The translations under genes were made by a program, and so were the position numbers. Positions 55,944-64,000 of a stretch of DNA of 64,000 nt are shown piece after piece. Positions within the stretch are counted from its first letter, which is position 1. Every line of letters starts with the position of its first letter. This DNA is from Methanobacteriota archaeon (GTDB taxonomy: Archaea > Halobacteriota > Methanosarcinia > Methanotrichales > Methanotrichaceae). Under the pieces are notes generated by a model. The model did not search any database, was not told where the DNA came from, and saw only the letters and a program-made list of their open reading frames with translations. The stretch is from contig JAKPCO010000077.1 in NCBI GenBank assembly GCA_029553285.1, forward strand, positions 87,659-151,658. Reading direction: 5' to 3'.

Positions 55944-57137
55944 ATGTCCGGCCTGTTCGAGATATTCCGGGAGGCAACACTCCTGCAGTGCGGGTTTCTG
56001 GAGAAGCTGCTCCGCCTCGATATGTCCGAGGTTGCGGCATTCTCAGAGTCGCTGGCGTCCTTCCTGAGCGATACCAAGAGAAACAAGTTCGTCTACGGGC
56101 TCGCCGCGGGCAGAAGCGCCCTCTCGCTGTACAGCTTCCTCCAGCTCCTTCAGAACCACTTTGACAATGTATTCCCATGCACCCTGGAGGATCCAGTCCA
56201 GAGGCACTTCAATCCGAGAAAGACGAATCTGAGCATAGCGGTCTCGGGCTCGGGAGAGACTCCGTCCGTGAACAAATACATCGAGGACGTCATAGGGCAG
56301 GGTGGAGAGATCAAGCTGATCACAGCCAACAGAAACGGCACCGCGTACAGGCTCGTGGAGGATTACGAGAACGGCTCGATACTTGTGATAGAGGGGAGGA
56401 CGAAGTACAGCACCGACAAGGAGAGGCGCTCCCGGCTATCGCCACTGGGCACGGAGTTCGAGCTCGAGGTCCTGGCATTCCTCAACGCCCTCTTCAAGAA
56501 CATCCAGGCGAGGCTGGATGGTCACCATGATGATCGATGTCCTGAGTACTGCTCCACAATACAGGACTTCAGAGAGAACGGCATGCTGATAGCTGATATG
56601 GATCAGGAGCATCTTGAGAGGTGGTTCGGCAGGCTCTTTCCGAGATCGGGACGTTATGTCATAGGAGGGGTCGGCAGATCCGGGCTCGTCGCAAGGGCGT
56701 TCGAGATGCGATTCACGCATCTGAACAAGATAAGCTACTGGGAGCGGGACTTCAACACGCCGAGCTTCCAGATAGGTGATGTGTACATACCGATAACAGG
56801 CGGGGGCAACACCTACGAGGCGCTTGAGGGCGCGAGGAACGCGTTCAGGAACGGCGCGGACGTGATGCCGATCACCGCGAGCAGGGAGTCGAACCTGATG
56901 GCGCTTGTGAGGGAGAAGGGCAGGCTTGATGATGCTGTTTTCATACCGGTGAAGCAGGAATACGAGAGCCTTTTTAAGGGCAACAGAAGCACCACAAGCT
57001 GGCTGGTCTCCGAGTTCACGAAGTACAGATACCCGATATTCGAGATAAACACATCCATATTCACAAACAGCGTTGTCGCAGTGGGCGCTGAGTTTCTGGG
57101 TATCGTCGAGGCCGGGATGCGCAGGCTTCATGTTTAG
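55944..57137 (+). CDS. Tandem SIS-domain protein (possible phosphohexuloisomerase relative)
   Basis: The 397-residue protein has two SIS domains, one in each half (YGLAAGRSALSLYSFLQLL, IAVSGSGETPSVNKYIEDV; and VIGGVGRSGLVARAFEMRF, PITGGGNTYEALEGARNAF). Each resembles 6-phospho-3-hexuloisomerase (HxlB), normally a single-domain protein of about 180 residues. The first domain may bind a sugar phosphate and the second be catalytic, or both may work as an isomerase. The start is the ATG after GGTCCACC; the frame runs 19 codons further upstream. Confidence 0.8.
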   Translation: MSGLFEIFREATLLQCGFLEKLLRLDMSEVAAFSESLASFLSDTKRNKFVYGLAAGRSALSLYSFLQLLQNHFDNVFPCTLEDPVQRHFNPRKTNLSIAVSGSGETPSVNKYIEDVIGQGGEIKLITANRNGTAYRLVEDYENGSILVIEGRTKYSTDKERRSRLSPLGTEFELEVLAFLNALFKNIQARLDGHHDDRCPEYCSTIQDFRENGMLIADMDQEHLERWFGRLFPRSGRYVIGGVGRSGLVARAFEMRFTHLNKISYWERDFNTPSFQIGDVYIPITGGGNTYEALEGARNAFRNGADVMPITASRESNLMALVREKGRLDDAVFIPVKQEYESLFKGNRSTTSWLVSEFTKYRYPIFEINTSIFTNSVVAVGAEFLGIVEAGMRRLHV

Positions 57138-57176
57138 TATAGCTCTGGATCTATCAACCGCATCCCCGGAGGCATC

Positions 57177-57716
57177 ATGAGGGTACTTCTGATATCGGAT
57201 ACACATCTCGATAGCATTCCAGAGGGTCTCCTGGAGATCCTGTCAGGGTACGATATGATACTGCACGCCGGTGATCTTGTCAGCATGAAGGTCTGGAGGG
57301 ATCTTGGGTCCCTCTGTGAGACGCATGCGGTTGCTGGAAACTCCGATCATCCGGATGTCAGGAGATCCCTGCCCGAGCGCCTGAAGCTTGATGTCGAGGG
57401 GATGAGTGTGGGCATCATACACAGACCATCTCACTCGCCCGATTCCCCCGGCACAGCCCTGATGGCGCGAGAGATGGATGTGGATCTGCTCGTCTTCGGC
57501 CACTTCCACAAACCGATCTTCGAGCGCGATGGGAGCCGGATGATGGTGTGCCCCGGGAGCCCCACATCTCCCAGGCTCTCTCCGCCATCCGTCGCAGAGC
57601 TCATTCTTGAGGGAGGGAAAGCATCGCTCAGGATCGTGCCTGTGGGTAAGCCCATGTGCGGTTACCTCCAGTTTGCTGAGACGCTTTACCTGGGCGGATC
57701 GGATGAGTCGGCATGA
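57177..57716 (+). CDS. YfcE/MJ0936-type phosphodiesterase
   Basis: A 179-residue metallophosphoesterase of the MJ0936 type: VLLISDTHLDSIPEGLLEIL with metal ligands, ILHAGDLVS, VAGNSDHPDVRRSLP, then a GHFHKPIF His pair and a final NPGS-like CPGSPTSPRL. It hydrolyses phosphodiesters such as cyclic nucleotides or ends of nucleic acid. GGAGGC precedes the ATG. Distance to the SIS gene is 39 bases, so co-transcription is likely. Confidence 0.9.
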   Translation: MRVLLISDTHLDSIPEGLLEILSGYDMILHAGDLVSMKVWRDLGSLCETHAVAGNSDHPDVRRSLPERLKLDVEGMSVGIIHRPSHSPDSPGTALMAREMDVDLLVFGHFHKPIFERDGSRMMVCPGSPTSPRLSPPSVAELILEGGKASLRIVPVGKPMCGYLQFAETLYLGGSDESA

Positions 57717-57878
57717 AAGCGTGAAGAGAAGAGCTGCCTGAAGCGCCCAATGCGGCATCAACTGCATGCGCGATCCCGGGAGATGACATCCACATCCCAC
57801 AAAGTCAGGCTGCTGACCTCCGCCAGGAACCAAAATGTTTATCAGCGATCAGTTTGGTACCATCATCGCGGTGGTTTT

Positions 57879-57998
57879 ATGGATACGGCTACGGCTCTGG
57901 AATACCTGCAGTCTCTGATCGTGCTGGCGATATTCCTACTGATACTGGGCGCTGGCTTCAAGGTATGGAGATGGAACTACGTGGTCCCTCCAAAATGA
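57879..57998 (+). CDS. Small one-helix membrane protein, unknown
   Basis: A 39-residue protein (MDTATALEYLQSLIVLAIFL and a basic WRWNYVVPPK tail) with one membrane helix. GGTGG lies close to the ATG and a TTTATC box about 40 bases upstream. A longer in-frame reading begins 43 codons earlier but lacks features. I know no family; it may be a small subunit of a membrane complex. Confidence 0.5.
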   Translation: MDTATALEYLQSLIVLAIFLLILGAGFKVWRWNYVVPPK

Positions 57999-58278
57999 CC
58001 TACAAAGCGATTTTGTTAATATGAGAATAGCCGGGCGGAGATCTGAATCCGCACTTCCTCTTTTCTGGCATTGCTCTCCAGCAGTCTGCCAGACTGTCGG
58101 GTTGTGATCAGGAATCTCGCGGCAAAAGCAAAACCCTGCCGGGCCGGATTCAGCTGTGCAGGCCGGCCCCTGAGCATGCGACTCAGAAACATCAGAAGGG
58201 CCAAAATTCGGGTTGTATCATCGCAGCCTGCAGGCAGACGATGAAACATTTTTAACCACACCCACGCACCGGTACCAC

Positions 58279-58839
58279 ATGCCAGATGCGGTGATCCTTT
58301 GCGACAGGTCGTTTCTCTATGAGAAGCTCTTCGAGGAGGCAGGTGCTGATGTCCAGTTCATCAAACCTGAGATGCTCTGCAGCCCGTTCCTCCCCAGGTT
58401 CAGGGCGCTGATCATTCCGACTGGATTCGCAAACCAGCAGTACTCCAGAGCCCTGAAGCACCTGAGGGCCTGCAGTGAGGGGATAAAGAATTTCGTGCGC
58501 TCCGGTGGCGCCGTCGTGGTCTTCGGCCCGCTCGTTCCGGAGCACGACTACGACTGGCTGCCGCTCGCGATAAAATACAGAGGTGAATACACGGAGGCGG
58601 CACAGATAAAATTCTCCTGCGACGAGGCGCCACTCTGCGACGGGTCTGGGGACTGCGACGGATACCTGGAGCCCGGCGAGGGGGTCGAGGTGCTCGCCAG
58701 GGATCCTGCCGGGCGACCGGTCCTGTGCGCGGGCAGATATGGCGAGGGCAGGATATTCATCACATCGATCCATGAGTTCCCATCAGCGGATTTTGTGAGA
58801 TATGTTATCTCGATGGGGAAGCCATCGAAGATCGCGTGA
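58279..58839 (+). CDS. Class I glutamine-amidotransferase-like fold protein
   Basis: A 186-residue protein. Its core (ALIIPTGFANQQYSRALKHL, IKNFVRSGGAVVVFGPLVPEHDYDWLPLAIKY, GEGRIFITSIHEFPSADFV) resembles the GATase1-like or BPL_N fold used by ThuA-like and biotin-protein-ligase N-terminal proteins. The catalytic Cys of amidotransferases is not evident. A TTTTTAAC box centred about 26 bases before the ATG suggests a leaderless mRNA. Function unknown. Confidence 0.68.
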   Translation: MPDAVILCDRSFLYEKLFEEAGADVQFIKPEMLCSPFLPRFRALIIPTGFANQQYSRALKHLRACSEGIKNFVRSGGAVVVFGPLVPEHDYDWLPLAIKYRGEYTEAAQIKFSCDEAPLCDGSGDCDGYLEPGEGVEVLARDPAGRPVLCAGRYGEGRIFITSIHEFPSADFVRYVISMGKPSKIA

Positions 58840-59010
58840 AGGCCTGCACACCGCCCATCAGGTCTTGGGAAGCAGAACATGCTTTCAGCAATAACAGCTG
58901 CATAATGCCATATCACCAAAGCTGCGTATGTCTGAGCCCGGTGATACGAGTACACGAGCAGAGATTAAAGCTGTCACCAATAAATCACGTCGTGCCAGTG
59001 GAGGGATGCG

Positions 59011-59199
59011 ATGTACAGAAAGCAGAGCAGGCTGAGAGATGAGATCGAGTCGCTGAATGTGAAGCCCTCGGGTGGAGTTCTCCTTGTGAACCTGAGCACC
59101 GGAGAGCGCTGGAGCTTTGATTCGTACCACGATGCGATCGAGTTCATGAGGGGGAAAAAGGGAAGATGGTATCTGACAGCAAATATAAATAAAAAATGA
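59011..59199 (+). CDS. Small basic protein, unknown
   Basis: A 62-residue protein (MYRKQSRLRDEIESLNVKPS, then VLLVNLSTGERWSFDSYHDA and a basic end). The strong GGAGGG a few bases before the ATG supports translation. No family is recognised. It stops two bases before the DUF1646 gene ends on the other strand. Confidence 0.6.
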   Translation: MYRKQSRLRDEIESLNVKPSGGVLLVNLSTGERWSFDSYHDAIEFMRGKKGRWYLTANINKK

Positions 59200-59201
59200 A
59201 A

Positions 59202-60344
59202 TTACAGATGGAACTCTATGTGGAAGGGTATGTAGAATATCCACACGAAGTAGAGAACCATCAGTATCAGGCCGAGCGGCACGCCAAGCCTCGCCCACTC
59301 CTTGCTTGTGATGTTGAGCTTGCCTGCTGATATGATGTTCGGGATGTTCCCGGGGATCAGCATGCCGCCTGAGATGAGAAGTCCCATCAGCACAGCCTGG
59401 ATCTGGGTTATCTCCATCGACGGGCTCAGCTCCGCTGCAGTGAGTGTGGCGTTGTCGAGGATCGCAGATACCATGTTAACCCAGTACAGAATCTGGGGCG
59501 GGATCGTGAGCAGGTACTTGTCGATCACTATCTTCATTCCCGCGCCAAGGAGAAGCAGCGCCATGACGAAGATGTAGACCTTCAGAGCCCTGATGAAGAC
59601 GTCTCTCAGGCCTGCAGCCTCCTCAGCTGCAACAGCACACGCCTCCTTCGCCGCCTTTCCTGTGAAGAACATCGCAAGCAGTCCCATAGCCAAGCATCCT
59701 GGAATTATGTACACCGCCAGCCTGTTGAAGAGGAAGAAGAATCCTGCGTGATAGGGCGGCCCCTGCAGCTTGGTGATCGCTATCGTCGAGAGTGGCTCGC
59801 CTACTGGAGTCAGAACAGCGCCGAGGCCTATCGAGAAGCATGCGATGATCACGACGTTGATCTTCGTCTGCCTGTCAAGGGGCATGCAGTTGACGAGCTC
59901 CACCAGGAGAAGAGATGCTATGATCGCAGTTATTATGCTCGATGAGAGGCCGAGAATCACAACCATAAGGAAGACTATAATCTTCAGGGGGACGACCTCA
60001 AGGATCTTGGCCATGGCCCTCTGAGCTGTTGTTCTCCCATAGTGGAAGAGCAGCCCTGCAACCAGGACAGCAGGAACTATGCCCTTTATGATCGGCTCCT
60101 TTACGGCCTCCATCACAAGCTCCATGTGCCAGCCGATCTTCTCTATAGCCTCAGGGTTGTTGACATATATCTGCTCAAGAACCCCCTTGCTCTCTAGTCC
60201 GGAGAGAGTCACTGCGAGCACACCCATCACGAAAAGAAACGCCTCAAGGTTGTGCTCTATCTTTTTCACCATGAACGGACCAACGAGCACAATCAGAACT
60301 ATCGCAAATAGCCCGATATCAACGGGCGTCGGCTGTAATGCCAT
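59202..60344 (-). CDS. DUF1646 family membrane protein (ion transporter superfamily)
   Basis: A 380-residue membrane protein with about ten helices. The core has SSIITAIIASLLLVELVNCMPLDRQTKINVVIIACFSIGLGAVLTPVGEPLSTIAITKL and SGGMLIPGNIPNIISAGKLNI, resembling the NhaD/CitM-type ion transporter superfamily. DUF1646 proteins are thought to be cation antiporters or carriers. The ATG is preceded by GAGGTGATT. It is convergent with the small basic gene. Confidence 0.82.
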   Translation of the reverse strand: MALQPTPVDIGLFAIVLIVLVGPFMVKKIEHNLEAFLFVMGVLAVTLSGLESKGVLEQIYVNNPEAIEKIGWHMELVMEAVKEPIIKGIVPAVLVAGLLFHYGRTTAQRAMAKILEVVPLKIIVFLMVVILGLSSSIITAIIASLLLVELVNCMPLDRQTKINVVIIACFSIGLGAVLTPVGEPLSTIAITKLQGPPYHAGFFFLFNRLAVYIIPGCLAMGLLAMFFTGKAAKEACAVAAEEAAGLRDVFIRALKVYIFVMALLLLGAGMKIVIDKYLLTIPPQILYWVNMVSAILDNATLTAAELSPSMEITQIQAVLMGLLISGGMLIPGNIPNIISAGKLNITSKEWARLGVPLGLILMVLYFVWIFYIPFHIEFHL

Positions 60345-60540
60345 TGAATCACCTCTTTATTCTACACCCACAAGACCGAAAGTCTGTTGCCAAATGGTTT
60401 TTATCTATTAAATGGTTTTGGTTTTCAAAAGCCGATGCTCGATTTCAGATGCTCTGAGGAGATCAGTGTTCAGAAGGGCCTCGCTGGCGCCTCCCTGTGT
60501 GCCTGAAATGCACAAAAAGTGGCTGATGCCCCGGAGGGCG

Positions 60541-61629
60541 TCAGCTTGATTTGAGCCGGAGATTTATGTTGTCCATGAAGTCGCATGCTCCGCCGATGCA
60601 TCCTCTCCTGAGCGGCTGGTCCCTGAAGAGTATCTTGCGCATTATCTCAAACGACCCCAGGTACTCCTCGTGCTCCTTCATGCTCCTCTGTCCCGGTTTG
60701 GATTGCCGCGCGTCGAGCATGAAGTAGCCTGTGAAGTTGTCTGCGGTCTTGAATTCAGCGCTTCTTCCCAGCGTTCCCGTCTGGTAGAGATTGAAGTTCT
60801 GGTTCTTGAACTCCATCGCCTGGAGGTTGTAGCTCTCCCTGACCTTCGCGCCGATCCCGCCGAAGGCGATCGAGCTCCTGAAGCTCTCGCTCCCCATGAG
60901 CGTGTCTCCGGGCGCCAGAGCGACATAGTCATCGACAGCGTCCTGCTCCTCGAAGTTCGGATTTCTCCCCTTCGCCCTGTCCACCAGATACTCGTTCTTC
61001 ACCAGCGCCTCGACGCTGCCGCTGAAGTAGACGTCCTTGTTCGATTTTATCCCGGAATTCATCGACCTGACGTCCTTGCTGAGCTGGAACTGGCCGCTCC
61101 CGCTGATCATGGTCTCGGATGCGTAATCGTATCCCTGGACCTTGAACTTCTCTGTATACGATGAGGATTCTGCGCCTGGTGCTGTCGCCGTGACCCTGAA
61201 TCTGTAATCACCGCCCATGGCGTTTGTGGGCGGCGTGACCTGGAGCGGCTCCGAGACCTCGCCGCCGGCAGGTATGAACACCTCCGTGGAGGTCCAGGTG
61301 AACCAGTCCATACCGCAGGTCTCAGGGCTGACTGTGATGGTGGCGGTCACGTTTGTGTACCCCTCGTTCCTCACGTTCACAATGTAGTCCAGTGTCTTCC
61401 CCGGGGTTGTGTACTCCTTATCCCGCTCGTTGATGGGACCGGTCTGGTTCACGGAGACGACGAGCTTCCCAGGGGCGATTGGTGTGGGCGGAACGGATGG
61501 GACGTCAAAAGAGCTTGATGGATACGATGGATACACTGAGTCCGCTGCGTACGGCGGGCCTGTCGGGCTCTCCTCAACAGTGGCTGATGCTGGAATCAGC
61601 AGAAGCGCCAGGATCAGAATCCAGATCAA
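60541..61629 (-). CDS. Secreted protein of a local paralogous family with an Ig-like domain (copy 2)
   Basis: The TTG start gives a good signal peptide (IWILILALLLIPASA) with GAGGTGG six bases before; ATG 17 codons upstream gives an overlap with the next gene. An Ig-like CARDB-type domain (residues about 50-150, LDYIVNVRNEGYTNVTATITV) is followed by the family unit: SGQFQLSKDVR, SIAFGGIGAKVRESYNLQAMEFKN and EYLGSFEIMRKILF, ending GCIGGACDFMDN. Function unknown; envelope or sheath is a guess. It is the last of three genes in tandem. Confidence 0.68.
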   Translation of the reverse strand: MIWILILALLLIPASATVEESPTGPPYAADSVYPSYPSSSFDVPSVPPTPIAPGKLVVSVNQTGPINERDKEYTTPGKTLDYIVNVRNEGYTNVTATITVSPETCGMDWFTWTSTEVFIPAGGEVSEPLQVTPPTNAMGGDYRFRVTATAPGAESSSYTEKFKVQGYDYASETMISGSGQFQLSKDVRSMNSGIKSNKDVYFSGSVEALVKNEYLVDRAKGRNPNFEEQDAVDDYVALAPGDTLMGSESFRSSIAFGGIGAKVRESYNLQAMEFKNQNFNLYQTGTLGRSAEFKTADNFTGYFMLDARQSKPGQRSMKEHEEYLGSFEIMRKILFRDQPLRRGCIGGACDFMDNINLRLKSS

Positions 61630-61658
61630 TTGAACCACCTCAAAAAAAGAGAGGGAGA

Positions 61659-62447
61659 TCAGCAGTCTACGCCCTGGCACGGGCTGGGCTTCTCCTCAGC
61701 GAAAGGCGCCTCGTGGAACTTGATCAGCTTCTCGACCTCGAATGTGCCTGTGAACGACTGGTGATCCTTTATGTCCTTGTAGAATATCTTGTGCCACTTG
61801 GAGTCGGTGCCCCATGTGCCGTTGAAGTAGTTCCTGGTCTCAAAGCCGACGAGATGCGTCGGGCTCACGTTGTACTTCAGGTTGTACTTCTCTGCCTCGG
61901 CCTTTGTCTTGTCCACTCCACTGCCGGTCCATCCCCACGGGTTTCTTGTCGCAGGGTTCGCGGTCCAGTGGCCTGTGGGATCTGTCGACGAGAAGAAGAC
62001 CTTCTGCTCCTTCTCCATCTCTGTTACGGAGAAGACCTCCTGAACCTCAGCCCCTATGCCTCCGTAGAATGCCTTGGAGTGGAGGTACTTTCCACCGACG
62101 AGCGGTGTATCTCCTGAGTAGGTCATCTTCGAGTTCTCATACAGGTTTAGCGGAAGGCTCTTTGACTCGTTTGGACCTGTCCTGTTCAACCGGCTCGCAT
62201 TCTCAGAGAGGAGATGCTCGGAGTCGAGCTCGAAATCGCCGTCGCCAGCCATCACGTTGTAGTACTCGAGAGCGATCTTCTTGTCCACGATCGATGTGCT
62301 TATGTCTATAACACCGTTCCCTGCCACCTTCTGGGCCTCGCAGTACTGCTCGTACTGCTTTGGCTCTGGAAGTGGTGGATTTGCTGAAGCCAGATTACAT
62401 GCTAAAAGAGCAGCTATAAGCATTGCCGCTATTACTACTCCCTTCAT
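61659..62447 (-). CDS. Secreted protein of a local paralogous family (copy 3)
   Basis: 262 residues; signal MKGVVIAAMLIAALLACNLASA. The family unit is clear: NGVIDISTSIVDKKIALEYYN, AFYGGIGAEVQEVFSVTEMEKE and SFTGTFEVEKLIKFHEAP, ending SPCQGVDC. The GGIGAEVQE motif lines up with GGIGAKVRES of the next gene. GGGGGTG precedes the ATG. Role unknown. An N-glycosylation sequon (NASR) and others fit a surface protein. Confidence 0.7.
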   Translation of the reverse strand: MKGVVIAAMLIAALLACNLASANPPLPEPKQYEQYCEAQKVAGNGVIDISTSIVDKKIALEYYNVMAGDGDFELDSEHLLSENASRLNRTGPNESKSLPLNLYENSKMTYSGDTPLVGGKYLHSKAFYGGIGAEVQEVFSVTEMEKEQKVFFSSTDPTGHWTANPATRNPWGWTGSGVDKTKAEAEKYNLKYNVSPTHLVGFETRNYFNGTWGTDSKWHKIFYKDIKDHQSFTGTFEVEKLIKFHEAPFAEEKPSPCQGVDC

Positions 62448-62655
62448 TCAGTTTCACCCCCTTAGGTTTATCTCAGATGTTCTCTCTCTTGTTATATAAA
62501 TTTTATTTATCCCCTCCGGCGCGCATGAGGATGGATGCAAAGAGCGGACGTGAGTGCGGGAGGGATATAATCAGGATATAATCAGGAGAAGAATTCGATC
62601 GAAGTTGGATAAAAATAGTTCAGACCCCATGTGGGGTCTGCGTCAGGCTACGCGC

Positions 62656-63390
62656 TCAGATGCACGGGAGCCAGTCGACGCTTATCGCGCCGCATGTCGA
62701 GTTGCCCCAGAGCTGGATGAACTTCTCGATCGAGAAGACACCAGTCAGGTCCTCAACGCTGCGGCCGTACTCGACGTGCCTGCCCTTGACCACGGCCTCA
62801 GCCATGGGCTCGCGGGACATCCAGCCGATGTGAGCGACGCCGATCACATTGCTGTTGAAGTTCGCCTCAAGGACGCCTGTGCAGCAGCCGGTCTGGAGAG
62901 CTTTACCATACAGCCTGGTCTTGACCTCTGTGTACTTCTGCAGGTGCTCCGCATGTGTGTACATCTCTGTCACGACAGCGCCGATCCTGTAGTTCTGGAC
63001 GCAGAGCTTCTCGATCCACTTCTGGTCGTATGTGCCTGTCTGGTAGCTCACAGGCATGTACTCGAACTCAGCTTCCTTGGTGAAGTTGATGTAGTCCATC
63101 GGGTAATCGCTGCCAGTCGGATAGTCACACTCGTATGGCAAGGGCGCATAGTTCCTCTGCAGCTGCCTCTCGGCCTCGAGCTCAGTCCTCTCGATGATCA
63201 CGTTACCGGATCCGGACTCCTTCTCGACAAGCTTGGCGCCCGCATATCCGTACTGTGTGGAGATGATCATCTCCACGTTCTTGTAGCCGACGCCCTTAAT
63301 GGTCGCCTTCTCGTACATGTAGTTGGCTGCGCTGGCCATGCCGACAAGAGCCAGAGCAACAACTACGAGAACAGCCAGTTCTCTCTTCAT
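62656..63390 (-). CDS. Secreted protein of a local paralogous family (copy 4)
   Basis: 244 residues; signal MKRELAVLVVVALALVGMASA. It has GYKNVEMIISTQYGYAGAKLVE, a CC pair (TGCCTGVLEA), VAHIGWMSREPMAE, LTGVFSIEKFIQLWG and a DWLPCI end. The DWLPC and G-x-F-x-I-x-K motifs match copy 1 far upstream. It is the first of the three tandem genes and has GGAGGTGGG before the ATG. Confidence 0.7.
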   Translation of the reverse strand: MKRELAVLVVVALALVGMASAANYMYEKATIKGVGYKNVEMIISTQYGYAGAKLVEKESGSGNVIIERTELEAERQLQRNYAPLPYECDYPTGSDYPMDYINFTKEAEFEYMPVSYQTGTYDQKWIEKLCVQNYRIGAVVTEMYTHAEHLQKYTEVKTRLYGKALQTGCCTGVLEANFNSNVIGVAHIGWMSREPMAEAVVKGRHVEYGRSVEDLTGVFSIEKFIQLWGNSTCGAISVDWLPCI

Positions 63391-63862
63391 TTCGTTCCCA
63401 CCTCCATTTTGTTACCCTCAGTTAAAGGATCGATACCTCAGCATATGCCCCGACTGGGTCGAGGCCTCCCGAAAGGATCGGGGGATGCTGAAGCTCCCTG
63501 AGGCCCCGGGATCCAGACCTCCCGTCTGGCAGATGAACGCAGAAAAAGCAACTGCGCCCATCACCTCCGGCCATGCTCCACCGCACACACCGGAGCCCCC
63601 AAACGACCTCTCAGGTTCAGGGTACCTGATCTTAAGACACACGTCAAATATTTCAGTGTTTTGCTCAGGCACAAATCCTGACTTCATATTGATAGCATAT
63701 AAACATAACGGGCGAGGGCACCATATCGATGCCTCCATATTTCAGCCAGTATTTCTGCATCAGTGGAGGCTGATCCCACGTGTGGGCTTCAACCACTCTC
63801 TGACATTTCTCCCCAGTGCCCGAGGGATAGATTAATACGTTGCGAGCAGCTCTTAAGCTAGA
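63391..63862. other. Intergenic region with nested hairpins, possible structured RNA
   Basis: At 63716-63821 there are stems GGGCAC/GTGCCC, enclosing GCCTCCA/TGGAGGC (63731-63770) and CCCAC/GTGGG (63775-63786). A TATA-like ATATAAA is at 63698-63703. On the minus strand the frames at 63418-63738 and 63665-63886 lack support. Function unproven. Confidence 0.3.
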
Positions 63863-63937
63863 GCTCCGGTAGTGTAGCCAGGTCAATCATTCCGGCCTTT
63901 CGAGCCGAAGACTCGGGTTCAAATCCCGACCGGAGCA
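63863..63937 (+). tRNA. tRNA-Glu (UUC)
   Basis: 75 bases fold as a tRNA: acceptor GCTCCGG/CCGGAGC, discriminator A, T arm TCGGG-TTCAAAT-CCCGA and anticodon loop CTTTCGA, giving UUC. The base of the anticodon stem shows a C-A mismatch. CCA is not encoded. A T5 run about 20 bases downstream may end transcription. Confidence 0.93.
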
Positions 63938-64000
63938 TGATCCGCACCCACTGTATGTTTTTCATTATGATGATAGTCGCGGAATACTGGAAATAATATT

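Noticed and set aside
63665..63886. Minus-strand ORF overlapping tRNA-Glu
   Set aside because: It runs antisense to the tRNA, and a nested RNA structure explains the interval at least as well.
1..64000. CRISPR array, rRNA, integrase or intact transposase
   Set aside because: No regularly spaced repeats, rRNA sequence or recombinase motifs were seen on either strand.

Overview
The window is archaeal and reads as a euryarchaeal methanogen, most likely Methanothrix (Methanosaeta). That placement is inference from gene content and remembered family distributions, not from a search. The supporting genes are the proteasome-activating nucleotidase PAN, a PAC2 chaperone, MBF1, aIF2-beta with a TRAM domain, ribosomal protein L10e, PurP, AMP phosphorylase, a 3-hexulose-6-phosphate synthase/RraA fusion, the preQ0 genes used for archaeosine, GatCAB and CobN. 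Several genes carry a TATA element centred about 26 nt from the start codon, which suggests leaderless mRNAs. No rRNA, CRISPR array or intact insertion sequence was found. One tRNA (Glu, UUC) lies at the right edge.

Layout. 1-6.3 kb: minus-strand housekeeping genes (MoeA fusion cut by the window edge, AroC, RNase HI, iron-sulfur flavoprotein, CysC, exported thioesterase-like protein). 6.3-7.7 kb: gene-poor, with a possible miniature element and an orphan protein. 7.7-9.7 kb: a ribbon-helix-helix gene overlapping queD-queC-queE. 10.3-23.5 kb: a metal-tetrapyrrole block with two siderophore/B12-type ABC importers, CobN in the first operon and a fused ChlI-ChlD ATPase (His-rich linker) divergently placed. 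23.5-31.5 kb: PyrD-PyrK, a FAH-family enzyme, an exported double rhodanese-like protein, DapF, HPS-RraA, and a winged-helix/GvpD-like NTPase pair. 31.6-39 kb: PAN and MBF1 from a divergent promoter region, Sua5, a nucleotidyltransferase, AMP phosphorylase, an HDAC-family hydrolase, a DUF89 protein and the PAC2 protein. 39.4-43.1 kb: a secreted protein, a radical SAM/SPASM enzyme, and a sodium:solute symporter with a small accessory subunit. 43.5-48.2 kb: the GatCAB and L10e/aIF2-beta translation operons. 48.5-54.4 kb: two large secreted proteins that join CWB2-like modules to a gingipain-type peptidase. 54.6-63.4 kb: PurP, a tandem-SIS protein, a phosphodiesterase, small proteins, a DUF1646 membrane protein and three tandem secreted paralogues.

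How the parts fit. CobN and ChlID look like a two-component metal chelatase with dedicated uptake systems. PAN and the PAC2 protein belong to one proteasome system. HPS-RraA and possibly the tandem-SIS protein bear on pentose-phosphate supply. The two large surface proteins and the four-member secreted family (one copy between the ABC operons, three at the right end) are the least understood content and probably concern the cell envelope or sheath. Small dispersed IS200/IS605-like end sequences occur; one is built into the pyrD-pyrK junction.
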